Origin: Cohaesibacteraceae bacterium
GTDB lineage: Bacteria > Pseudomonadota > Alphaproteobacteria > Rhizobiales > Cohaesibacteraceae
Length of the DNA stretch: 7,904 nucleotides
Direction of reading: 5' to 3'
Assembly: GCA_016764535.1 (NCBI GenBank)
Contig: JAESRR010000265.1
Span: 1 to 7,904 of the forward strand
Below the pieces are notes generated by a model. It did no database searches. It worked only from the letters and a program-made list of their open reading frames with translations, and had not been told where the DNA came from. Both the position numbers and the translations under genes were made by a program. Below are positions 1-5,827 of this stretch, one piece after another. Each line of letters starts with the position of its first letter. Position 1 is the stretch's first letter.

Positions 1-15
1 GTTTTTGTAAATTAC

Positions 16-44
16 GGAACCTGCTAATCACCGGGGCAGGCTCC
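16..44 (-). terminator. Inverted repeat just after prfB; weak terminator candidate
   Basis: GGAGCCTGC and GCAGGTTCC (minus strand, 44-36 and 24-16) can form a 9-bp stem with one G-U pair and an 11-nt loop. It starts 5 nt after the prfB stop. No run of T follows on the minus strand (next bases GTAATTTAC), so a classic intrinsic terminator is not shown. It may instead protect the 3' end. The window ends before the next gene. Confidence 0.35.
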
Positions 45-49
45 CTCAT

Positions 50-1178
50 CTATTCCAAATCATCAATGGTATCTGTGCTTACCTGGATACCGTGGGCCAG
101 CGATGCTTCCATAAACGGTGTCAATAGCCCGTCCAATACATCACCAGGGCTTGTACTCTCATGTCCGGTTCTCAGATCCTTGACCAACTGATACGGCTGA
201 AGCACATATGAACGAATTTGATGCCCCCATCCAATATCTGTTTTTGACGCAGCTTCTGCGTTTGCCTTGTCTTCGCGGATTTTGAGCTCTCTTTCATACA
301 AACGCGCCTTAAGCATATCCCACGCTGAAGCCTTGTTTTTGTGCTGGGAACGCTGATTTTGACACTGAACCACAATCCCCGTTGGGATATGGGTTATTCG
401 AACGGCTGAATCTGTTGTATTAACATGCTGTCCACCGGCACCCGATGCACGATAGGTATCAATACGGCAATCTGATTCTGCGATATCAATATCGATGGTT
501 TCATCTACCACTGGATAAACCCAAATAGAAGAAAATGATGTATGACGACGGGCCTGACTATCAAATGGGGAAATTCTCACCAGGCGATGCACTCCCGATT
601 CCGTTTTTAACCACCCAAAGGCATTTTCACCTTTAATTTGTATAGTTGCCGACTTTATTCCTGCTTCTTCACCATCGTGATATTCCAGAATTTCAACCTT
701 ATAGCCGCTTTTTTCGGACCATCGCGTATACATACGCAATAACATGGAAGCCCAGTCCTGACTTTCTGTACCGCCTGCGCCTGCATTTATTTCGACATAA
801 CAATCATTACCATCGGCCTCTCCGGACAACATGGCTTCGAGTTGCTGCTTTTCGACAGTTACAAGCATTTTCTTTAATGCCTGACCGGCTTCATCAATAA
901 CATTCTGGTCATTTTCCATTTCACCCATTTCAATGAGCTCAATGTTATCCGACAGATCAATTTCCAGCGCCGTGAAACCGGTTATCGCTTCATCCAGCCG
1001 CGTCCGTTCACGCATCGATTTCTGTGCTTGTTGCGGGTTATTCCAAAGAGAAGGATCTTCCGCAAGAACATTCAGTTCTTCCAGTCTTTTTGTGGCAACA
1101 TCCCAGTCAAAGATGCCTCCTCAGCAGGTTCATTCCCTGCTTGATTTCATCGACCACAGATTGGATTTCTGCCCGCAT
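50..1178 (-). CDS. prfB: Peptide chain release factor 2, made by programmed +1 frameshift
   Basis: RF2 recognises UGA and UAA stop codons in the ribosomal A site and triggers release of the finished peptide in the cytoplasm. The full product is read in two parts. Codons 1-23 begin at ATG 1178-1176 (MRAEIQSVV...) and end at an in-frame TGA (1109-1107). A +1 shift then continues at GAC 1108-1106 for 352 more residues, giving 375 in total (E. coli RF2 has 365). In the joined protein the SPF stop-codon-reading tripeptide is at about residues 203-205 and the GGQ motif, which enters the peptidyl-transferase centre, is at about 248-250. Both lie within two residues of the E. coli positions. The N-terminal part is the PCRF helical domain. 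A GGAG (1191-1188) lies 9 nt before the start. A later ATG at 1015 opens the uninterrupted frame, but using it would drop 54 conserved residues. The stop is TAG at 52-50. It lies 122 nt downstream of mrcA on the same strand. Confidence 0.97.
1106..1121 (-). promoter_or_regulatory. RF2 programmed +1 ribosomal frameshift site
   Basis: On the minus strand the sequence reads AGGAGG CAT CTT TGA C. It has an internal Shine-Dalgarno-like AGGAGG (1121-1116, codons 20-21), a 3-nt spacer, the slippery CTT leucine codon (1112-1110), and the TGA stop followed by C (1109-1106). Spacing and order match the well-known E. coli prfB site (AGGGGG UAU CUU UGA C). When RF2 is scarce, slow reading of this UGA lets the peptidyl-tRNA slip forward one base from CUU to UUU, so synthesis continues. 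When RF2 is abundant, translation stops after 23 residues. The shifted frame translates directly into conserved RF2 sequence ([13 protein letters not shown]). Confidence 0.96.
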
Positions 1179-1300
1179 ACTCTATTTCTCCGGATTACAA
1201 TCCAACAATTGTAAAATTGATGAATATCAAAGACGCCAGCGGGAATCCCTTGGCATTTGTGTCAAACTAAACAGTTGAATGTACGCTGTAAATATGAAGC
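1179..1300 (-). other. Intergenic region between mrcA and prfB
   Basis: These 122 nt hold no gene. Read on the minus strand, they contain a small GC hairpin (1254-1235) followed by TCTTT, and then a TACAAT hexamer (1213-1208) about 30 nt before the prfB start. The hexamer resembles a -10 box but has no good -35 at 16-18 nt. A perfect TTGACA (1265-1260) also occurs but has no matching -10. A 7-bp inverted repeat TTACAAT/ATTGTAA (1195-1201 and 1208-1214) overlaps the TACAAT and could be an operator. None of these is convincing on its own. Confidence 0.4.
1229..1254 (-). terminator. Possible weak terminator of mrcA
   Basis: On the minus strand, GCCA-A-GGG-ATT-CCC-GC-TGGC forms a 7-bp hairpin with a small internal loop (1254-1235), followed by G and then TCTTT (1233-1229). 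It lies 46 nt after the mrcA stop. The stem is short and the T-tract poor, so it may only attenuate, or may simply be a hairpin in the prfB leader. Confidence 0.3.
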
Positions 1301-3757
1301 CTAGTAAAGTCCACCGGTTCCCAGCACGACAGCTCCATCGGCTTCATAATCGGATAATGGCCGGCCCATTTCGTCGGTAAAACCAATTACCGAGTAACTA
1401 TCAGGCGGTAAAGTGCCTGGTTTGAATGCCTCAAGTATAACACCTTTATCTCCCGGAGACGCGCGTAAGCCGGTTCTTCTATCAATCGGAATCAAATTGA
1501 TTCCACGAGGTACCTGAAATGGTTTTCCAGGCGATGAAGCCAAAGCATTTTTCATAAACTCGGTGAAAATTGGCGCAGCCAGCCCCCCGCCGGTCGCCCC
1601 TCTCCCCATTTTTCGAGGTGTGTCATAACCAACAAATACACCGGCTACCAGATCCGGAGAATATCCAATAAACCATGCGTCCCGATAATCGTTTGTTGTT
1701 CCGGTTTTTCCAGCAATCGGTTTGCCAACTTTTCTAACCCCGGTTGCTGTTCCGCGGGTAACTACACCTTCCATCATGGAAGTTATTTGGTAGGCAGTCA
1801 TTGGATCGAGCACCTGTTCGCGGAAATCCTCCACGATTGGCTCGTCCTGACCAATCCAGTCCGGAGCCATGCATTCCTGACAACGCCGCGTATCATGTCG
1901 ATATATTGTATTACCGTAGCGATCCTGAATTCTGTCTATAAAAGTTGGAATGACTCGTTTCCCGCCATTCGCCAACATCGAATACGCGCCGGTCATCCGC
2001 AAAACTGTCGTTTCACCTGCTCCCAGGGCCATAGACAATACCTGTTGCATATTGTCGTAAACTCCAAATCGTCGGGCGTATTCCGCCACCAACGGCATGC
2101 CCATATCCTGAGCCAGACGTACAGTCATAACATTCCTGGATTTTTCAATCCCAAGGCGCAAGGTTGAGGGACCAAAAAATTTGCCCCCGTAGTTTTTAGG
2201 CCGCCATATCCCCTGATTACCACCCTGTTGCACCTCAACAGGAGCGTCCAACACAACACTTGATGGTGTATAACCGTTGTCGAGTGCAGCTGCGTAGACA
2301 AACGGCTTGAAAGAGCTGCCAGGCTGCCTGTATGCCTGTGTTGCACGGTTAAACTGACTTTGGTCGAATGAGAAACCACCGACCATCGCGACAACACGGC
2401 CTGTGAGTGGTTCCATGGCAACAATTGAACCCGAGATTTCAGGTACCTGGCGCAATTTGTAAATATTTTCTTCGGCCGTTGCCTCGGCATAAACGACATC
2501 ACCAACAGCAAGGACATTTGTCACGCTTTTTATCGACTTTCCCTTGCGGGCACCTTCTGTCCATTTTGCCCATTTCATAGTCTTTAATTTCAAAATACCG
2601 GTTTTACGATCTTCCGAAAGACGGCCATTCGCTTGCTTGCCAGGCTTAAACCCAATAACAGCCTCTTTTTTATCTAATCCCAATATCACACCAAGTTGCC
2701 ATTCAGGTACGTCATTGAGGGATTTTGTTTCACCTAAAACAGCACCCCAGTCTCCTGTTGTATCTATGTTTTTAACCGGCCCCCGCCAGCCGCGGCTTTC
2801 ATCATATTTGATCAAGCCATTCATAAGTGCTTCGCGCGCCTGAACCTGCAACTCCGGATTTAGAGTGGTGCGAACAGAAAGCCCCCCATTATAAAGTTTA
2901 TCTTCACCATATTTGTCGAAGAGAAACCGCCGGACCTCCTCGGCAAAATATTCAGATCCGAATAATCTATCCACCTGATTTCGCAGGTTTACGGTCAAAG
3001 GCTGGGCTTTTGCATTGATGCCTTCTTCAAGAGTTGCAAATCCATTTCCTACTATTTGATCAACGACCCAGTTCCGCCGTTCAATTGCTCGTTCGCGCTT
3101 CCGATATGGATGATAATTTGCAGGAGCTTTGGGTAAAGCTGCAAGATATGCAGCCTCTTCCAATGTTAGCTGGTGGACCGACTTGTCAAAATAATGCAGT
3201 GCGGCGGCGCCAACTCCATATGACCTGACACCCAGATATATCTCATTGAGATATAATTCCAGAATTTGATCTTTGGTGAATGCCTGCTCAATACGCATCG
3301 AGAGCAGCGCTTCCTTGATTTTTCGATCATAGGATTGTTCATTGGTTAACAAAAAATTCTTGGCCACCTGCTGGGTAATCGTCGAAGCACCAACAAGACG
3401 CTTGCCAGAGCCAACATTTTGAACATTTGTAATTACGGCACGAAGAACTCCGCGGAAATCGATTCCTGCATGTTTATAAAAGTCCTTGTCTTCTGCAGAC
3501 AAAAAAGCCTGCTTAACCTGATCGGGAATGGACGCAATGGGTAAAAATATACGACGCTGGTGCGCATACTCGGCCATAAGTTTGCCGTTTGCAGCGTGCA
3601 TTCTGGTCATGACAGGAGGTTCATATTTCCGCAAAGCTTCAAAATCGGGCAGTCCCTGATTAACTTCACTTAGAAATATAAAAACACTCGCGGACACAGC
3701 AATGAACAAGAATGTTCCAGCTGTAAATAACCAGGCAAAAATCCGCCAGACTGTCAT
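1301..3757 (-). CDS. mrcA: Penicillin-binding protein 1A (bifunctional glycosyltransferase/transpeptidase)
   Basis: PBP1A polymerises lipid II into glycan strands and crosslinks them on the outer face of the inner membrane. The 818-residue product has a short cytoplasmic start and one membrane anchor (about residues 6-30). A family-51 glycosyltransferase domain follows (about 55-235), with SAEDKDFYKHAG carrying the likely catalytic Glu89, then GASTITQQVAKN (123-134), RKIKEALLSMRIE (145-157), ELYLNEIYLG (167-176) and AAYLAALPKAP (202-212). A linker/OB-like region precedes the transpeptidase domain, which has all three penicillin-binding motifs: SSFK (catalytic Ser481, Lys484), SRN (540-542) and KTGTT (684-688). 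Nothing is truncated. A CxxC pair (626, 629) sits in a transpeptidase-domain insertion. The start ATG at 3757 is preceded by AAGGA (3773-3769) at a rather long 11-nt spacing, but the N-terminus fits the family. It is co-directional with the amidase and prfB; a joint cell-wall role with the amidase is inferred. Confidence 0.96.
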   Translation of the reverse strand: MTVWRIFAWLFTAGTFLFIAVSASVFIFLSEVNQGLPDFEALRKYEPPVMTRMHAANGKLMAEYAHQRRIFLPIASIPDQVKQAFLSAEDKDFYKHAGIDFRGVLRAVITNVQNVGSGKRLVGASTITQQVAKNFLLTNEQSYDRKIKEALLSMRIEQAFTKDQILELYLNEIYLGVRSYGVGAAALHYFDKSVHQLTLEEAAYLAALPKAPANYHPYRKRERAIERRNWVVDQIVGNGFATLEEGINAKAQPLTVNLRNQVDRLFGSEYFAEEVRRFLFDKYGEDKLYNGGLSVRTTLNPELQVQAREALMNGLIKYDESRGWRGPVKNIDTTGDWGAVLGETKSLNDVPEWQLGVILGLDKKEAVIGFKPGKQANGRLSEDRKTGILKLKTMKWAKWTEGARKGKSIKSVTNVLAVGDVVYAEATAEENIYKLRQVPEISGSIVAMEPLTGRVVAMVGGFSFDQSQFNRATQAYRQPGSSFKPFVYAAALDNGYTPSSVVLDAPVEVQQGGNQGIWRPKNYGGKFFGPSTLRLGIEKSRNVMTVRLAQDMGMPLVAEYARRFGVYDNMQQVLSMALGAGETTVLRMTGAYSMLANGGKRVIPTFIDRIQDRYGNTIYRHDTRRCQECMAPDWIGQDEPIVEDFREQVLDPMTAYQITSMMEGVVTRGTATGVRKVGKPIAGKTGTTNDYRDAWFIGYSPDLVAGVFVGYDTPRKMGRGATGGGLAAPIFTEFMKNALASSPGKPFQVPRGINLIPIDRRTGLRASPGDKGVILEAFKPGTLPPDSYSVIGFTDEMGRPLSDYEADGAVVLGTGGLY

Positions 3758-3946
3758 AATTTTTTGTATCCTTGCCTGCCTGGTCAGTATTGACCGGCAA
3801 AATTTGGCGTTTGCGACAATTTACACCGACACGGTTATGTCTGCATTATTAGCCAGGAGCTTTAATGCCACCGGTCAATTAAAGCAAGTTCGGCGGAAAT
3901 TACGGCTATTACGCGACACGAAAAAAAAAGATGCCCAACTACTGCA
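3758..3946 (-). other. Intergenic region between amidase gene and mrcA
   Basis: These 189 nt hold no gene. On the minus strand, 17 nt after the amidase stop, there is an uninterrupted run of nine T (3929-3921). The sequence before it forms no stem longer than about 3 bp, so intrinsic termination is doubtful. A hairpin lies just upstream of the mrcA ribosome binding site (listed separately). CCGGTCAAT (3871-3879) is the exact reverse complement of ATTGACCGG at 3789-3797. The minus-strand TTGACC (3878-3873) could be a -35 box, but no good -10 lies at normal spacing. Confidence 0.4.
3777..3799 (-). promoter_or_regulatory. Hairpin in the leader just upstream of mrcA
   Basis: TGCC-GGTCA-ATAC-TGACC-A-GGCA on the minus strand forms a 9-bp stem with a single bulged A and a 4-nt loop. 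It ends 3 nt before the AAGGA of mrcA and 19 nt before the start codon. It could be an RNA structure influencing ribosome access or, as DNA, a dyad operator (GGTCA-N4-TGACC). No T-tract follows, so it is not a terminator. The function is unknown. Confidence 0.35.
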
Positions 3947-5194
3947 CTAGAGACCGGCGACGTGGCGATTTATTGTATCCACAATTGCTTTCACTGCGTT
4001 CTGCCTCCAGGCAACTGATTGCAACGCTTTCTCATCGTCCCTGTTCGACAAATACCCCAGTTCGATCAATACAGAGGGTACGTCCGGAGCCCGCAAAACC
4101 ATTAAGTCTGCGGATCTTGTCGCATTTTTTGACATTCTTATTTTTTTCTTCATTTGGGATACCAACAGATTGGAAAAAATTCTCGAATGCGCTTCGGTTT
4201 CCCGACGGGCAAGATCTATCAAAATGTCCCCTACAAAATCGTTGTTCTGCTCTACATCAAACCCGGCAAGAATTTCCGATCGGCTTTCCTGTCTTTCCAG
4301 CTCGGCACCCACGCTGTCGGAAGCTTCATCTGATAGTGAATAAACTGTAGCTCCCCTGACATAACTTTGCGGTACACTGTCGGCGTGTATCGATATCATC
4401 AACGCCGCCCGATGGCTGCGGGCAATTGCTACTCTTTCTGAGAGCTTGATGAATTCATCATTTTCCCTGGTCATTTTCACGACAATCCGGTCGTTTTTTT
4501 CCAGATCATTTTTAAGCGCCAGGGCAAATTGCAGTACAATGTCCTTTTCTTTTTTTCCATCAGCGCCAATCGCTCCCGGGTCAATACCACCATGACCCGG
4601 ATCAATGACAACGACCGGTTTGTGAGTTACAGGGACAACCCGTGCAACTTCCTTTTTAGTTTTTCGCTTTGTAACAATTTTCCCGTTTACTCCGACATGT
4701 CGGACATCTGAATTGACCGGAAGTCTGGTATCGTTGAGTAATATTATAATACTTGCGGTATTTGTCTCATCATTTTGTTCCAGAATTGCCCGTGCAATTC
4801 GCGATTTCTTTTTTAAGTCAAACACAATTCTGGTTTTCTGCGCCGACAACCGACCAAAACGGAAATCAGCAATTGTACTTGTTACCGGGAAACTTGTATC
4901 CCCGTTTAATTTGAGTGCCACACCCTCAAAATCAATGACAAGACGATCCGGGTCTCCCATTACAAATGTACTAAATGCCACTGGTCTGTTTAGTCCGAGT
5001 ATCACTTTGGTCTCACGGGAAAGCGAAACAATTTCGATTGATTCTACCTGCGACAATCTATTGCCAAATATGGATTGATTTGTTTCGGCGATAGATGGCC
5101 GGGTAACCCCCGCAACTGATTGCAAAAAACAGATAATTAGCAATATCAATTGGGTCGTCTTCAATCCTGGTCGTGATATTCCACTCATTTTCAC
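3947..5194 (-). CDS. amiC: Periplasmic N-acetylmuramoyl-L-alanine amidase (AmiC-like)
   Basis: This zinc amidase cuts the bond between N-acetylmuramic acid and L-alanine of the stem peptide, as needed for daughter-cell separation. The 415-residue product has a hydrophobic signal segment (about residues 14-30) and an export cleavage site probably near SIA-ET (about 37). An AMIN domain (about 50-150), which in this family targets the septal envelope, is followed by a basic linker and an Amidase_3 domain (about 193-412). Zinc ligands visible are His201 (IDPGHGG), Glu216 (KKEKDIVLQ) and His270 (MISIHADS); the catalytic Glu378 is in VLIELGYLSN. The longest frame opens at GTG 5194 with GGAA 7 nt upstream. 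An ATG two codons later (5188-5186) is an equally plausible start, with only GAG 5 nt before it. The symbol reflects the AMIN plus Amidase_3 architecture, not proven orthology. The gene is divergent from rne and upstream of mrcA. Confidence 0.93.
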   Translation of the reverse strand: MKMSGISRPGLKTTQLILLIICFLQSVAGVTRPSIAETNQSIFGNRLSQVESIEIVSLSRETKVILGLNRPVAFSTFVMGDPDRLVIDFEGVALKLNGDTSFPVTSTIADFRFGRLSAQKTRIVFDLKKKSRIARAILEQNDETNTASIIILLNDTRLPVNSDVRHVGVNGKIVTKRKTKKEVARVVPVTHKPVVVIDPGHGGIDPGAIGADGKKEKDIVLQFALALKNDLEKNDRIVVKMTRENDEFIKLSERVAIARSHRAALMISIHADSVPQSYVRGATVYSLSDEASDSVGAELERQESRSEILAGFDVEQNNDFVGDILIDLARRETEAHSRIFSNLLVSQMKKKIRMSKNATRSADLMVLRAPDVPSVLIELGYLSNRDDEKALQSVAWRQNAVKAIVDTINRHVAGL

Positions 5195-5231
5195 TCGACA
5201 ATTCCGTCTGATTCTCTTATTCCGAACATAA

Positions 5232-5259
5232 TTGACCCGATTACAGCAATAAGTACATA
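5232..5259 (+). promoter_or_regulatory. Candidate promoter for rne
   Basis: TTGACC (5232-5237), a 16-nt spacer and TACATA (5254-5259) resemble a sigma-70-type promoter facing rne. A start near 5266 would give a 5' UTR of about 560 nt. The -35 matches 5 of 6 consensus bases; the -10 is only partial. No better pair was found in the divergent region by eye. Confidence 0.35.
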
Positions 5260-5285
5260 CCCGGCAATGTGGGTTGGAGTGTCAA
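5257..5285 (-). promoter_or_regulatory. Candidate promoter for the amidase gene
   Basis: A perfect TTGACA lies at 5285-5280 on the minus strand. Seventeen nt downstream is GGGTAT (5262-5257), a weak -10. Transcription would begin about 55-60 nt before the amidase start. It overlaps the candidate rne promoter and an 8-bp inverted repeat, so the two directions could compete. The -10 is poor and the call is tentative. Confidence 0.3.
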
Positions 5286-5294
5286 AACTCCAAC
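5273..5294. repeat. Perfect 8-bp inverted repeat in the divergent promoter region
   Basis: GTTGGAGT (5273-5280) and ACTCCAAC (5287-5294) are exact reverse complements around the 6-nt loop GTCAAA. In an rne transcript starting near 5266 this would be a 5'-terminal stem-loop. As DNA it covers the candidate -35 of the amidase promoter and could be an operator. Confidence 0.5.
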
Positions 5295-5442
5295 GATTAT
5301 GCCATGGAATTTGCCCAAAAAAACTATTCCGTTCAGAATGCTTGCATTGCTTCCACAGCAATCATACAAGAATAGACGGGATTAATGTCTCTCGATCCTG
5401 GTTGCGGCATTCGCGCAAACTTTACTGCGCATTGATGTTTGG

Positions 5443-5491
5443 AAACCAGCCAGACGCTACCTTTCACTCCCATAAAGGCAACGGCTGGTTT
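5443..5491 (+). promoter_or_regulatory. Two-tier hairpin in the rne leader
   Basis: AAACCAGCC (5443-5451) pairs perfectly with GGCTGGTTT (5483-5491), 9 bp. Inside it, CCTTT (5460-5464) pairs with AAAGG (5474-5478). An internal loop separates the stems, and the apical loop is CACTCCCAT. The loop's ACTCCC is complementary to GGGAGT at 5775-5780, near the rne start, so a long-range contact is conceivable but unproven. Confidence 0.5.
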
Positions 5492-5525
5492 GGACGAGAC
5501 AGTTTTAGTCCTAGAGGAGTTTGCG

Positions 5526-5555
5526 ATGTATTCCTCTCGCTATCTGTTCATGTAG
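5526..5555 (+). CDS. Possible 9-residue leader peptide upstream of rne
   Basis: This is a short open frame, MYSSRYLFM, ending in TAG. It starts at ATG 5526, 6 nt after AGAGGAG (5513-5519), a strong Shine-Dalgarno-like sequence closer to consensus than the one before rne. Its codons 3-4 (TCCTCT, 5532-5537) are complementary to its own AGAGGA, so the ribosome site could be sequestered in a 7-bp hairpin (counting one G-U pair). The frame ends 272 nt before rne. If translated it could act as a leader peptide that couples ribosome movement to leader folding. I do not recognise the peptide. A chance frame of this size is common; the strong ribosome site and position are the only support. Confidence 0.35.
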   Translation: MYSSRYLFM

Positions 5556-5597
5556 TGACCAGAGCGACTTCGGCATCGCCAAAGAGTTGAATGATAG

Positions 5598-5719
5598 TTG
5601 CAACAATGCCGTATTACGGACAAAACACAGAAGGCCATGGATCCAGTATCCCCGGAAGGCGGAAATGTACTATTTTTGTAGTGCGTCCGGCAGGCCTGCA
5701 GATTCAACGGTTGTTGCAA
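5598..5719 (+). promoter_or_regulatory. Long-range stem enclosing a U-loop hairpin in the rne leader
   Basis: TTGCAACAA (5598-5606) pairs exactly with TTGTTGCAA (5711-5719). After a 2-nt bulge, CCGT (5609-5612) pairs with ACGG (5707-5710). Enclosed is a second hairpin: CGGA (5660-5663) with TCCG (5686-5689) and, after a 2-nt AA bulge, TGTACTA (5666-5672) with TAGTGCG (5679-5685), two of these pairs being G-U. Its loop is UUUUUG, a single-stranded U-rich site of the kind RNase E or Hfq can bind (general knowledge; no binding shown). The palindrome GCAGGCCTGC lies at 5690-5699. Confidence 0.45.
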
Positions 5720-5766
5720 TGCACCTAATCACACACACCTATTTCGATGGAATTATCTGCAACCTG

Positions 5767-5798
5767 CTGCGCCGGGGAGTTTCTCCGACGACGCGCAG
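5767..5798 (+). promoter_or_regulatory. GC-rich hairpin close to the rne ribosome binding site
   Basis: CTGCGC (5767-5772) pairs with GCGCAG (5793-5798), and an inner GGAG-TTT-CTCC (5776-5786) forms the tip. The stem ends 16 nt before the GGAG of rne (5815-5818). It has no T-tract, so it is not an intrinsic terminator. It could limit or help ribosome loading on rne. Confidence 0.4.
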
Positions 5799-5827
5799 GG
5801 TATGCGGCCATCGTGGAGAAATTTTAT

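Larger units (their letters stand above)
5260..5827 (+). promoter_or_regulatory. Long structured 5' leader of rne
   Basis: This stretch has no conventional gene but is dense in inverted repeats in the sense of rne. They are an 8-bp perfect hairpin (5273-5294), a 5-bp hairpin GCGCA/TGCGC (5413-5430), a two-tier hairpin (5443-5491), a 7-bp hairpin around a short open frame (5513-5537), a long-range stem of 9+4 bp (5598-5612 with 5707-5719) enclosing a U-loop hairpin (5660-5689), and a GC-rich hairpin (5767-5798) ending 16 nt before the GGAG of rne. In E. coli, RNase E controls its own mRNA level through hairpins in a 361-nt leader. A similar role here is inferred from position and structure; no sequence homology to that element was recognised. 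Confidence 0.5.

Noticed and set aside
1260..1265. Perfect TTGACA upstream of prfB as a promoter
   Set aside because: At 16-18 nt downstream there is only GC-rich sequence inside a hairpin, with no -10 box.
2125..2517. 130-residue minus-strand open frame inside mrcA
   Set aside because: It is an alternate frame of the transpeptidase-coding region, which contains all expected motifs in the main frame.
3850..3878. mrcA promoter with TTGACC as -35
   Set aside because: At 17 nt the -10 would be TGGCTA, a poor match. The better CTAATA lies at 20 nt, which is too far.
3921..3949. Intrinsic terminator after the amidase (run of nine T on the minus strand)
   Set aside because: The T-run is real, but the bases before it form no stem beyond about 3 bp, so I do not call a terminator. 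It could also be a slippage-prone run.
5267..5590. 107-residue plus-strand open frame in the rne leader
   Set aside because: It has no recognisable domain and an odd composition (many Cys, His, Arg), and it runs across several predicted hairpins. It looks like a chance frame.
5690..5699. GCAGGCCTGC palindrome as a regulator site
   Set aside because: A single 10-nt palindrome without repeats or a promoter nearby is not enough to call a binding site.
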